64,000 nucleotides of DNA from Mya arenaria (lineage: Eukaryota; Mollusca; Bivalvia; Myida; Myidae). The stretch lies in assembly GCF_026914265.1 (NCBI RefSeq), contig NC_069132.1, positions 70,632,993 through 70,696,992 of the forward strand, in the 5' to 3' direction. Below the pieces are notes generated by a model, which did no database searches, was not told where the DNA came from, and was given only the letters and a program-made list of their open reading frames with translations. Every line of letters begins with the position of its first letter. The stretch's first letter is position 1. Below, piece by piece: positions 12,324-24,657 of the stretch. The position numbers and the translations under genes are program-made.

Positions 12324-12719
12324 ATGAATGCTAATTATTCTGAAATACAGGATGTGAGAGAATTGATTAGTACTGAAGACGAACAATTAAATAAGCTCCG
12401 TAAAATGGTTATGAAACAAAAGAACGCTATAGATGAATTGGTTTTACTTAAAGACAAGCTATTATCATCAGCAAATGCTGCGCATGTTTTGAATCTAAAA
12501 AAAATCATAAACAATAATGAAAAGATAGATTTAAATCTTGATGGAGGCGTACATTTATCAGATAAACAACAACAACTGAACAATTCAGAAACTTATTCAC
12601 AGTCACTGCATACAATAAAGCAGGTAAATACTGAACTAAAACAGCAAATGAATGGATTGACTTTCCTACTTGGGATGCATACATTAATTTCAAAGTATGA
12701 AATAGATGACAAAAAATAA
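12324..12719 (+). CDS. Unidentified coiled-coil ORF (131 aa), probably element-borne
   Basis: From the ATG at 12324 the frame encodes MNANYSEIQDVRELISTEDE onward. It is a charged, Leu-rich, helix-forming protein with heptad-like spacing (about residues 10-60 and 100-130) and no cysteines or hydrophobic segment. The frame is open further upstream through the repeated block, so the real start is uncertain. Immediately downstream, 12749-12973 keeps a second open stretch (SDGIPQVYERLIGAFTRKDY and on) that looks like a globular domain. I recognise neither. Position between an LTR-like block and a LINE, and next to a Polinton fossil, suggests a mobile-element or virus-like origin and not a host gene. 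Confidence 0.35.
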   Translation: MNANYSEIQDVRELISTEDEQLNKLRKMVMKQKNAIDELVLLKDKLLSSANAAHVLNLKKIINNNEKIDLNLDGGVHLSDKQQQLNNSETYSQSLHTIKQVNTELKQQMNGLTFLLGMHTLISKYEIDDKK

Positions 12720-12748
12720 TAAGGACATCTTTTGATAGGTATTCATCT

Positions 12749-12973
12749 TTGTCAGATGGAATACCTCAAGTTTATGAAAGATTAATTGGCGCATTTACAC
12801 GCAAAGATTATGTAAATCCCGAAATTCTGTATTACGATTACGATGATAAATATATTTGTTTTCCTTTTAATGTGCCAATACCTTTAACATTATATTTTGA
12901 GCTTTTAACAACCCCTGACTCAGTTATAGAGTTAGCATTGTTTCATTACCATCATTTAATGATTCTCGAATAA
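12749..12973 (+). CDS. Unidentified small ORF (74 aa), globular-looking
   Basis: This frame reads SDGIPQVYERLIGAF, then DYVNPEILYYDYDDKYICF and VPIPLTLYFELLTTPDSVIE, a mixed alpha/beta composition rich in Tyr and Phe. It begins 30 bases after the coiled-coil ORF, in another frame. It could be the second ORF of the same unit or a remnant of a larger protein. No family was recognised. Confidence 0.25.
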   Translation: MSDGIPQVYERLIGAFTRKDYVNPEILYYDYDDKYICFPFNVPIPLTLYFELLTTPDSVIELALFHYHHLMILE

Positions 12974-13289
12974 TGCATATATTTAGTTTTTCAAATCAAG
13001 CAAGCGAGGGAATAATCTGTCAAGATTATTTGAAGCAGGCTACTATCATTCGAACCTTGAACTCACAACAGATAAGACTGTTCAAATATCCGGCGTAAAG
13101 AAAGCATATTATCAGCATTAATATAAATATAACAAAATGTTTGGATAACAATAAACACTAAGCAGTATCTTAGAGCTAGATAAAATCAACACAATGACGT
13201 ATTCATGGTACAATACGTATAATCCAGATTACAAAATATCAGTAGTAAAATATCACAACGATTATTACTACGTTCTCGACAGTTGATAA

Positions 13290-15148
13290 TATATTCGTAT
13301 TAAAAATGCTTATAGATTACCTGTATATCTCACGCAAAAAAATATCCTGTGCGTGCATAGATCTGAAAGCTGCATTTGATTCTATTAATAGAAGTTTCCT
13401 ATGGTTAAAATTAGAGAACTATTGTATTCAAGGAAAGTTTTTTAATGTTGTAAAAAATATGTACGAAAAGGCTAAAAGTTGTGTTCGAGTAAATGGAACA
13501 TGCTCGGACTACTTCCAATGTTGTATAGGGGTCAGACAAGGAGAAAGTTTATCCCCCTTATTGTTTTCGTTTCTGGTAAATTATCTACATGGATATTTTC
13601 AAAATAGCACAGTTGTTAAAGGCTTGAATATTACAAAACACGACGGTGATCAAAGACTAATAGATCTCTTAAAATTGTTTGTACTGCTGTATGCTGACGA
13701 TACAATCATTTTTTCAGAAAGTGCTAACGATTTACAAAATGCTCTACATGTATATGAAAATTATTGTAACGAAAATAGACTCACAGTTAATACCTCAAAA
13801 ACCAAAATTCGTATTGTTTCCAGAGGTAGATTGCCTAGATATGATTTCACTCTTTGTAATGCTAATATTGATGTAATGTCTGAATATAAATATCTAGGAG
13901 TGATATTTGGTAGAAGTGGTTCTTTTTGTAAAGCTAAAGAACATATTGCAAAGCAAGAAACAAAGGCCATGTTTAGTCTATTAAAAAAACAAAAACATTA
14001 TGTCTAGCTATTGACCTACAGATTGATTTGTTTAAGAAAATTGTAAAACCGATTTTATTATATGGATGTGAGGTGTGGGGCAACGGAAATAATCATATTT
14101 TAGAAAAAGTACAGTTGCATTTTTTTAAGTATGTACTAAATATTAAGCGCAGTACATCAGACTGTATGGTATATGGCGAAACTGGTGTAAATCCATTGCA
14201 AATAGATATTGATACTCAAATTATCAGTTATTGGTCGGTTATTGATTAGCTGATAGTTCCACACTGTACAAAACTTTCAGTATCTGTATATTATGTTATG
14301 CTAAGTAGATATATGTATGACAATAGAATTAGAAACAATTAATTTCAATGGATAAAACATATACGAAATATATTTGTTAAATGTGGTATGAATAATATTT
14401 GGGAAAGTCATGAGTTCCGAAACACATTATGGCTTAAAAGGTCCGTTCAAATGAAAATATCTCATCTATTAAAAAACGAGTGGTATTCTACTTTAAAAAC
14501 GTACGTCAAGAAAATGTTGTAGCTATAGACTGTTTAAAGAGAATTTTGAATTCGAAGAATATTTAGTTAAAACACCTACTTAGTTTTTGAAATATTTAAT
14601 ATTTGAAATAACAGACCACCAATTGAAGTAGGAAGCTGGAACAATATAGAACTGAATGATAGAAAATGCGAAGTTTGCGATAAAACAGTATTGGTAATGA
14701 ATTTCATTATTTATTAGAATGTAGCTATTTTGTCGAATATAGAATAAGATTTATTAAAAGACATTATACCGATATCCTAATGTTTTGAAATTTAAAGGAA
14801 CTGTGAATATCAATCCTAATTATTGTTTTGAAATTTAAAGGAACTGTGAATATCAATCCCAATTATGATATAAAATTGATAAAATTATGTAAATTCCTCA
14901 AGTGTATTGTTAACAAATTTAGTATAAGAATGTAACACTGTGTTCTCCTCCACATATATTTATATATGTTTGATATTAAAGTTTCAATAACATAAAAACT
15001 ATTCATATTTAGACAATCTGTATTATAATGTCCAATATATTTTGTAATGCCTCGTTATGTTGTATTGTATATGTACTCATGCGCTTTTTGTCATGTACTT
15101 ATGACATGAGTGATGTTAAATAAACTTGGTAAACTTGGTAAACTTGAT
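13290..15148 (+). mobile_element. LINE, 5'-truncated, reverse transcriptase and C-terminal zinc knuckle
   Basis: The main ORF 13306-14007 (233 aa) is a reverse transcriptase. It has IDLKAAFDSINRSFLW, GVRQGESLSPLLFSFLV, the catalytic LLYADDTIIF and VNTSKTKI, then YKYLGVIFG. After a frameshift near 14005 the thumb continues (14028-14249, KPILLYGCEVWG). Further broken pieces carry a CxxC...H zinc-knuckle region (RKCEVCDK near 14665). A 53-bp tandem duplication lies at about 14765-14870. The 3' end finishes in three ttggtaaac copies at about 15124-15148, a typical LINE microsatellite tail. Endonuclease and 5' end are missing. Confidence 0.85.
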
Positions 15149-15229
15149 GTAAAAAACTTAAAGACATGTTTTTGACAGTGGCAATTACAGTCAGGCAATG
15201 TAAATAATTATATAAAAGAAACGTTAATT

Positions 15230-17960
15230 ACTAATGGCGACGTAGAACCAGATGAAGCAAGCCCAATAACCATTGAGTGATTGAGGTTCACTTATCAAGT
15301 TTGAAATGTCTTGTTTCCATTAGCAGCAATTTTACTCTTGATTTAAGGAACTCCAAATTCGGATCAGTGATTGGTTTTGAAGACCAACTTATTAACTGTA
15401 TCTCCTTTGGGTATTCAAGATCACATTCAATAATGTTCTTTTAAATCCTTTAAGTCTTTTAGAGTTAGCTGTTTGAAGTGGTTGGCTCATAGCCCATCCA
15501 TATAAATTATTTGCATCAAGGTACACTAATGTACATCTTCATTCGCATAATTACTCATGTACTTATTATTTTCTTTTGAATATCTGTTAGAAATGTAACT
15601 AATGCCGCCACGTAGTCCTTTTTCAATCATTAAATGGATATCAATATCATTAATCAAATCTAGTTGCACATTTGTCATTTAAAGATTTGCATCCCAAGCA
15701 AGACAAGGAGAAATAAAGTAATGACATGGATCTTATCTGTAGTACTCAATACAAGACTTCCTAAACTTTTGAAATACATTTGCTAATAAAAGGACATCTG
15801 TATGTAGGTAAAGGTCATGATAATCTTCCATTGTCTTACAACTTAATAATCTCCACACATTCTTTGCATGTTTGTAGTCATCATCGGATATAGATTCATC
15901 TGTTAGTTGGGAATAAAAAGGTGGTAAATAGGTATTATTAAACTTTTTAAATTAATTCATATAATCGTATGAGTAAACTCCTTTTCATTTCATTAATTCG
16001 AAGTTTGCATAAGGTGCTCTGAATTGTATTCCTCCGTCTGCAGATAGAGTAGGGATCTCTTATCATAGAAGAACTTGGGGTTTACCTATAATTTAATTTA
16101 ATTTATTATTTTATTGTTAAGTTCCCTCAAGTTAATGCATACTTTGATAAGATTTACCTTTTGCGTTTTTTATTTAGGATTGTTGGGATAAGAGTGAGGT
16201 TTGTGCACTTAAACTGGTTTAAACCCCCAGTAAATTTAAATTTTACTGACCGTTCCAAGGCGGTACCTAACAATTCTTGATAAACATACCTATTTTTTAT
16301 ATATAGCATGTATGCACTGTGCTGTTTGTGGAGTTTTGTGCTGTTCTTCTATGTTTCTTGTTTGTGATTTTATGTTATCTGTCTTTGGCGTTTACCCAGT
16401 GACAATAAACCGGGTTTATGTTTAAACGTTTTGCCACTGAGCTTGTTTCTGTAGCTTCTTGCATAAATATTGAAAGCACTGCCTTGTAAAAACAAATGCC
16501 TCCGAAATTTTTAACTAGATTTGCAAGAGATTTATTAAGAAATTGTTAACTAAAATAAATAAACATTAAATCACTTACCATAAATGCCATGTTATTTTTC
16601 ATGTTGTTTGGGATTACATTAATTCTTGTTTTCTCGTTTTTCTCTTCCAACTTTTTTATTTGTTGTAATGTTATTAAGTTGTTCTGAACTAAGTGGGAAT
16701 TAAGTTCTTCCATTTCCTGCTCAATATTTTTTTATTGTTTTCTTCATTTTTCTTCATTATTTTACCTATCTCTTGCATAATGAAGTGACTATCATATCCA
16801 CGTAAGTTATGAAACACTACTGGGATCTTTTTGGTTAATCTATTGCAAGAATTGTTAGCAGACCCTCTATATAACCCAGTGGCATGACAGTGATCTCTAA
16901 CTGGTCTGTGCTTATCGTTTCAATAGCCTGATTCTTTGTACTCTTTTTACAAACATGACAAGATGTTGCTTTCCTAAAATCTTTCTCTTATACATATTTT
17001 GGTTATCATAATTTCTTTATTTAAATGGTCCTTCATTATTTTGGCACAATTCTTTTTTCTTTTAACATGTTCTGTATGAAACGATAAATTAAGTCAACGA
17101 TACACTTTTACGGGCTTAGAATATTTATCATCATAAGTACAAACTAGTTTATATCCATATCCGCAAGCAATATGATTTTGATAAGCAGTGATTGAGTTTC
17201 CTGATGGTTTATTAGATGGTTCAACTATCGCCTCAAAATCAGCAAAAATAACAAATAAAGCCATTAATTGCTTGTGATAATTTTCAAACCTTAGTTTATT
17301 CTTTCCTGGAGTTGGTCATTTTATCTTTGTGCACCATTTATAGCTAAACAAACATCTGTATGAGCTTTGAGTGTTCTTTCTTTTGTAAAGTGCTGGGTGC
17401 ATTATTTACAAAAGAACCCAAGATTCCTGGAAATGATTATGATTTCTTGACTGTGTATTCATTGTTAAAATCTGTTATCCATACATAATGGGATACTTTA
17501 TTTTGCTCGATCAATTGAAGATTACAAGTCCCGGCTTTGGGCTTGATAGTCTTTGAAATATATAATGGATAAATTGGGCTACTTTAATTGGTACAGTTTA
17601 CTCCATAGACATTAAATCTAATATCATTAGATCTTTCTTTTATGTGATATCTTTTATCTTGACTGGAAACTGAATACCTTCATAGTTAAGTTGTTCTATG
17701 TGTTTCTTATATCTAGTTATTCTTTATGGATTTTTGTGCGGGAAAGGTATATGCCAAATGACACCAGCGAAAACATTCAGTCCTTTTCATTACTAATATT
17801 TATAAGTCCTTGTCTATTTTTAATGACTGCTGCTAGGGAAAGATATGCGAAGCCTCTTAAAGTCTTATACCTAACAATGATTATTATATGTTGATGAACA
17901 CTTTAAAATGTCCTGACCAGATCCTTCTATAATCCAATCCGCCATTCTATTTTAAAGTTT
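15230..17960 (-). mobile_element. Polinton/Maverick fossil: protein-primed DNA polymerase B region
   Basis: Read on the minus strand, the interrupted frames match the family-B polymerase of Polintons. Recognisable blocks, in order, are the CGYGYKLVCTYDDKYSKPVK type block near 17110-17190, KIPVVFHNLRGYDSHFI near 16785-16835, the YHDLYLHTDVLLLANVF block near 15780-15825, and DANNLYGWAMSQ near 15480-15520. It is a fossil with many breaks and only one gene of the element. No terminal inverted repeats or capsid genes were identified. A SINE-like repeat appears to have inserted near 16130-16490. Age looks old, given the degree of decay. Confidence 0.85.
16130..16490 (+). mobile_element. Short interspersed repeat inserted in the Polinton fossil
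   Basis: A noncoding block running from about gtttgtgcacttaaactggt to aaaccgggtttatgtttaaac interrupts the polymerase fossil between recognisable segments. It has the length and style of a bivalve SINE, with a stretch of mixed C/T and G-rich motifs (gtttacccagtgacaataaa). I did not find a clear tRNA head, so the class is uncertain. Confidence 0.4.
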
Positions 17961-18009
17961 ATTGTTTATATCGTTTAATGTTTTAACTGTATTGTTTCCA
18001 TAAATAAAC

Positions 18010-18660
18010 CGTTTAGCATTAGATTGAAAGTAACCAACTTTCTTCATTGGGTTTAATAAATGTGATTTTAGTGCTATATTTAATTTTATACCATGCTACT
18101 TAATTTTACTATTTAAAACAATAGAAAGCGGCTTTACAGTTTTATCCAGCTGTACTCAAGGATCATGTTTACTCAATATATTAGCTTCCTATTCTGCAAT
18201 TCTCCATCTCGTTCTATCATGTTTAGAACTTGAGAAAATATGATAAAAGTTAATCAGTCCCAGATAACTTTGTAGCTGCTTCTTGTTTCAGGATGCTGGC
18301 ATTTCCTATATAGCCTTTAACCGTTCTGGTAGTGATGCAACTTCCCTTTCTGTGAGCATGTATCTTAGATAAATAACCGCGTTTGTTGAGAAAAGTTTAA
18401 ACAAACTTGTTTCGGGTTTTAAAAGCCTGACACCATGCTTCTGTAGCCGTTCTAACACACATGCCGGATTTTGCAAATGTTCTTTTTCTGTACGTCATGT
18501 GACTAAAATGTCGACAACTCTCACAATAAAACGTTACAGTCCCTGCAGCATTTTTCCATGGTACGTTGAACATTTCCTGGACAAGACTTTATATCATAAG
18601 GCAGTCGATTATACACAAATTTCAAAGTCCAAAATTTTAATTTCGGTTTGAAATAAAAAA
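18010..18660 (-). mobile_element. Ty3/gypsy retroelement fossil: reverse transcriptase/RNase H fragment
   Basis: On the minus strand short frames match the Ty3/gypsy pol. They include the RLPYDIKSCPGNVQRTME block (family form RLPFGIKSAPGIFQR), RTEKEHLQN, and the YMLTEREVASLPERLKAI connector before RNase H. It is a short broken fossil abutting the Polinton remnant. No LTRs can be assigned to it. Confidence 0.75.
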
Positions 18661-19320
18661 ATGACCGTTTGGAGCTGTTATGTTTTGGTCCTTATAACTG
18701 ACTTTTGCACTGTTGCACTGATTTCCTAGTCTTTTTTTTCAATTCATCTTCATGTTGTAGCACGGACACTGACGTCTATAAACGTTTTTAAAGACACACA
18801 TTCTTGATCATAATCATGAAGAATGTGTAAAAATGTGATAATAGAATTTTAAGATTTTGTCCTGATGCATCACCTTTTATGACTTTATTACCTTGATTGA
18901 CTCAACGACGACATTACAATGAAATAAGAGAAAAAACAACAACAAAGGTGTTTCCTTTATAATTTAAAGTTCACATTTCAATATAAAGCCACTAAATGGA
19001 TACAAATTGAAAAGCATTACGTAATCTAAATATGCATATTTTATGTATAATTTATGTATGATATAAGTTTTTAAAATAGTTTAACATGTTAAGCAACAAA
19101 TATGATAACTGAGATTTAAAAATAATAATCAGTAAACAATAATATATTAGAAATGGACACTAAATGTAAGGAAAAATTTCATAACAAATTAAAGCCAGAG
19201 ATTGTCAAAGGCACTTGGCACATATGTCAATATATACAAACACCGAAATCATAAAACAGTTACATAAAACAGTTACGTAAATAAAATTGGGACTCTATGA
19301 TTAAGCAAATGCAAGTCAGG
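18661..19320. other. Intergenic, nothing recognised
   Basis: AT-rich sequence between the retroelement fossil and the 52-bp minisatellite. No exon or RNA gene was found. Confidence 0.4.
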
Positions 19321-19324
19321 AAGA

Positions 19325-19591
19325 AACGGCAGAAGCTGGCCAACCTTTTCCACTATAAACACCAATCCTCAGACATACACACACAGATGGTGGCCAACCG
19401 TTACCACTGAACACACCCATCCCTAGACACACACACAGAAACTGGCCAACCTTGACCACTGTACACACCCATCCCTAGACACACACACAGGAGCTCGCCA
19501 ACCTTTATCACTGTGAACACACATCCCAAGACAAAAACACACAGAGGCTGGCGAACCTTGACCACTGTAAACACCCTTCCCTACACACAAA

Positions 19592-19631
<40 letters not shown>

Positions 19632-22425
19632 AGCTGACCAACCTTTACCACTGTAAGCACACACACATCCCTAGACACACACACACAGGAGCTGGCCAAC
19701 CCTTACCATTGTACACATCCATACCTAAACACACACAAAGGAGCTGGCCAACCTTTACCACTGTAAACACATATCCCCAGACACAAGCACACAAAAGCTT
19801 GCCAACCTTAATCACTGTACACACAAATCCCTAGACATACGCAAACGCTGGACGACCTTCATCACTGTACACACCCATCCCTAAACTCACACACACAGAA
19901 GCTGGCCAACCTTTACCACTGTACACACCCATCCACAGACACACACACACACACAGAGGCTGGCCAACCTTTACAACTGTACACACCCATCCCCAGACAC
20001 ACACATAGAAGCTGGCCAACCTTTACACTGTACACATCCATCCCTAAACACACACACACAGAGGCTGGCCAACCTTTACCACTGTACACACCCATCCCCA
20101 GACACACACACAGAAGCTGGCCAACCTTTACCACTGTACACACCCATCCCAGACACACACACACACACATAAGCTGGCCAACCTTTACCACTGTACACAT
20201 CCATCCCTAAACACACACACAGAGAGGCTTGCCAACCTTTACCACTGTACACACCCATCCCCAGACACACACACAGAGGCTTGCCAACCTTTACCACTGT
20301 ACACACCCATCTCAGACACACACACAGGAGCTGACCAACCTTTATCACTGTACACACCCATCCCAGACACACACACAGAAGCTGGCCAACCTTTACCACT
20401 GTACACACCCATCCCCAGACACACACATAGAAGCTGGCCAACCTTTACCACTGTACACACCCATCCATAGACACACACACAGAAGCTGGCCAACCTTTAT
20501 CACTGTACACACGCATCCCAGACACACATACAGGAGCTGGCCAACCTTTACCACTGTACACACCCATCCCAGACACACACACACAGAAGCTGGCCAACTT
20601 TTACCATTGTACACACCCATCCATAGACACACACACAGAAGCTGGCCAACTTTTACCACTGCACACACCCATCCATAGACACGCACAGAAGCTGGCCAAC
20701 CTTTACCATTGTACACACCCATCCATAGACACACACACAGAAGCTTGCCAACCTTTACCATTGTACACACCCATCCCCTGACACACACACACACAGGAGC
20801 TGGCCAACCTTTACCATTGTACACACCCATCCATAGACACACACACAGAAGCTGGCCAACCTTTACCATTGTACTCACCCATCCATAGACACACACACAG
20901 GAGCTGGCCAACCTTTACCATTGTACACACCCATCCATAGACACACACACAGAAGCTGGCCAACCTTTATCACTGTACACACCCATCCATAGACACACAC
21001 ACAGAAGCTGGCCAACCTTTACCATTGTACTCACCCATCCATAGACACACACACAGAAGCTGGCCAACCTTTACCATTGTACTCACCCATCCCCTGACAC
21101 ACACACACACACACAGGAGCTGGCCAACCTTTACCATTGTACACACCCATCCATAGACACACACACAGAAGCTGGCCAACCTTTACCATTGTACACACCC
21201 ATCCATAGACACACACACAGAAGCTTGCCAACCTTTACCATTGTACACACCCATCCCCTGACACACACACACACAGGAGCTGGCCAACCTTTACCATTGT
21301 ACTCACCCATCCATAGACACACACACAGAAGCTGTCCAACCTTTACCATTGTACTCACCCATCCATAGACACACACACAGAAGCTGGCCAACCTTTACCA
21401 CTGTACACACCCATCCATAGACACACACACAGGAGCTGGCCAACCTTTACCACTGTACTCACCCATCCCCAGACACACACACAGAAGCTGGCCAACCTTT
21501 ACCATTGTACACACCCATCCATAGACACACACACAGAAGCTGGCCAACCTTTACCACTGTACTCACCCATCCCCTGACACACACACACACAGGAGCTGGC
21601 CAACCTTTACCATTGTACACACCCATCCATAGACACACACACAGAAGCTGGCCAACCTTTACCATTGTACACACCCATCCATAGACACACACACAGAAGC
21701 TGGCCAACCTTTACCATTGTACACACCCATCCATAGACACACACACACACACACAGGAGCTGGCCAACCTTTACCATTGTACACACCCATCCATAGACAC
21801 ACACACAGAAGCTGGCCAACCTTTACCATTGTACACACCCATCCATAGACACACACACAGAAGCTGGCCAACCTTAACCATTGTACACACACATCCCCAC
21901 GCACACACACAGAAGCTGGCCAACCTTTACCACTGTACACACCCATCCCCTGACACACACACAGGAGCTGGCCAACCTTTACCATTGTACACACCCATCC
22001 ATAGAAACACACACAGAAGCTGGCCAACCTTTACCACTGTACTCACCCATCCCCAGACACACACATTGAAGCAGGCCAACCTTTACCATTGTACTCACCC
22101 ATCCCCAGACACACACACAGAAGCTGGCCAACCTTTACATTGTACTCACCCATCCCCAGACACACACACAGAAGCTGGCTAACCTTTACCACTGTACTCA
22201 CCCATCCCCAGACACACACACAGAAGCTGGCCAACCTTTACCATTGTACACACATATCCATAGACACACACATTGAAGCTGGCCAACCTTTACCATTGTA
22301 CTCACCCATCCCCAGACACACACACAGAAGCTGGCCAACCTTTACCATTGTACACACCCATCCCTAGACACACACATTGAAGCTGGCCAACCTTTACCAC
22401 TGTTTACACATATCCCTAGACACAC
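19325..22425. repeat. Minisatellite, about 52-bp unit, about 58 copies
   Basis: Units read approximately gaagctggccaacctttacc, then (a/c)(c/t)tgtacacacccatcc, then (ccc/ata)gacacacacaca. Length differences come mostly from the (ac)n part, which expands to a pure CA microsatellite near 19591-19628. Early copies (19.3-20.2 kb) are more divergent; copies from about 20.6 kb on are nearly uniform, indicating recent homogenisation. Two main unit types, ending in cccagacac or atagacac, alternate. The array lies between genes. Many open frames on both strands arise only because the unit length keeps frame over short runs. Confidence 0.95.
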
Positions 22426-22914
22426 ACAATTAATAAAGCAACATTTCAAAGTCATACAAGTTAATATCTCATTAAGTCATTTTGTTTAACTTATCGTTCT
22501 GAGATTACTAAACAAAAATATAACAAGAGTGACATTACTGGAATGCTTGTCTGTGCCCAACCATGACATTATTCATCTGAATATACGACAGAAGTTAAAC
22601 ATCAGCAGCCAATTGATTAATACAAAATGTTTATTGATTGGCCAATATTCCAATCAATGTATACATGTATTAACCAATGAAATCATTTAAATGAACAAAG
22701 TAGCCTAAAGATAACCAGTGGACAACTTATCCAAGTTTTATAAAACTGTCGTATATTCAGCTGGTTTGAAATTTTCTGACCGGGTACAGAAGGGAACCAC
22801 AGAAGAAATTATTTAAACATGTGAAAAGTATATAAAGCATGTAAATACAAAATAAACAAGAAAATGGCAAATATCGTCAGAAAGATTAGCAATGATAACG
22901 GTAAAACCCATTTA
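22426..22914. other. Intergenic, nothing recognised
   Basis: AT-rich spacer between the minisatellite and a foldback element. No exon, RNA gene or repeat was identified. Confidence 0.4.
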
Positions 22915-23279
22915 TTAAAGCTGCACTCTCACAGATTTACCATTTTTACAACTTTTTCATTTTTTTGTCTTGGGAAGAGCAAATTTTTGCGTAAATATCT
23001 GCAACCCAATGATGTAAGATTGTTGACGAAAAATCAGATCGTAGATTTTCATATTTCCATTCGAAAATTAATGTTTAATAGCTTAAACCGTTACTTAAGG
23101 TTTAAGAAAAATGCATAAAACATCAAGTTTTGAACTTAAATATAAAAATCTGCGATCTAATTTTTTGTCAGCAGTCTTATATAACTGGTTTCCATGGATT
23201 GTCGCAAAAATTGGCTCGTTCCAAGACAAAGAATAAAAAAGTTGTCAAAATGTTTAATCTGTGAGAGTGCAGCTTTAAA
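22915..23279. mobile_element. Foldback MITE, copy 1 (TTAAAGCTGCACTCTCACAG ends)
   Basis: The 365-bp element is an imperfect palindrome along its whole length. The left end TTAAAGCTGCACTCTCACAG is mirrored at the right by the complement ending GTGCAGCTTTAA. The arms, about 180 bp each, stay complementary through the interior. A second copy lies at 61381-61736. Ends carrying TTAA suggest TTAA-type insertion (piggyBac-like), which is an inference. Confidence 0.85.
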
Positions 23280-24657
23280 TGATTTTTCTCATGCTGTGAC
23301 TGAATGTATCAACCTTGAAAAGGGTCAACTAAAATATAATTGGGTAGAAACAATTTACAATATGGTTAATACTAGACCAAATGTGTGAGTATACTGTCCT
23401 GTTTTTGGTTTCTATAGGTTTCAGTAAATTCAGTAAAATGTGTGATTTCTTATGGAAACTATTTCACTTTCTTTGGGAAAGACAGGTGTTGATCAAGTAA
23501 AATAACTTACAAAACAATCCAAGCACTATTATAATAAACAACCATGTATATATAAGACCAACACAATTCAAAGAAAAACAAAAACAATAAAACAAAATTT
23601 CAAAAGAAAAACATTGCACAAAATGAACAGTTTGGCACTTCATTTGTAAATAACATTTTAAACAAAAACAAATTAAAATAAACACAGATTAGACAAAATG
23701 AATTTAAAAGAAATCAGAACATACCATAAATGGTGACTGCTTTCATAAATTATTCTTATAATATAAATTCCACATATATATTGCAATCAATTTCTAAAAT
23801 AATTGGATGATAATTAAAGTTAAACTTGTTCAAAATATATGATCCATAAATACGGATAAAAAATAAATAATTGTGTTTTACATGTACGAGATATTTAACA
23901 GAAATCGAGATTCATAAGAAATGGTCAAGTAAGAGAGAAGACACACTTAACATAGTCCACTTGTTACCGCATAGGGACCATATTTCTGGTGTTACTAAAG
24001 TGACTAAGCCCGGTTATAAAACACCTCTGAGGAATGTATGCTCTCATAGAGCAGGCAGGGTAAGTTTCTTAAAAATGTTGACAACTGCAGGGCCATAACT
24101 GGTTTAAATGTTCAATCTGGTAATCACATTCTACTGTACATTTCGAACATTACAGAATTTGGCAACATGGCTATCATTGTTTCTGAAATTATGGAATCAA
24201 ATATTGGCAACATGGCTATCATTGTTTCCCAAATAATGGAATCAAATATTGGCAACCTTGTTGAAACAGATCTATTTTTGACAGTACTCTATAATCCTTT
24301 TGTCCATACTCATCTCATAGATATTTCCCCTATAGACCTTATTGAAATTACATCTATTATATCATACCATCATACACTACCACAAGCAGCAAATAAATAC
24401 AAAATTGTTCGTCTCATATTTAAAGAATATTGTTTTACTTATTCCAGCCAAACAACGGCTTAAAATTTTTGTTAACATCAAGAAACTACTTTGTGTCCAA
24501 ACATCATACATGAACAATACATATGTAACAACAATATCATGATACAAGTCTTTCAGTCTGGTGTCAAGTTAAAAGACTAATTACCTGCTATGGAATAAAC
24601 ATATCAAATAAATCAAATCATACATCCTGATTTAGGCCAAGTTGATGACCTTCACAT
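23280..24657 (-). other. 3' flank and probable 3' UTR of the GALNT-like gene
   Basis: No coding exon is seen downstream of the stop codon at 24660-24658. A 42-bp block (ggcaacatggctatcattgt and on) is directly repeated at about 24162-24250. The small ORFs on either strand have no recognisable domain. Confidence 0.4.

Noticed and set aside
20229-22367. ORFs of 60-170 codons on both strands in the 52-bp array
   Set aside because: They are low-complexity translations of the minisatellite with no start context, no splice support and equivalent frames on both strands.
19325-22425. CRISPR array
   Set aside because: The repeats are contiguous, without unique spacers, in an intron-bearing animal genome.
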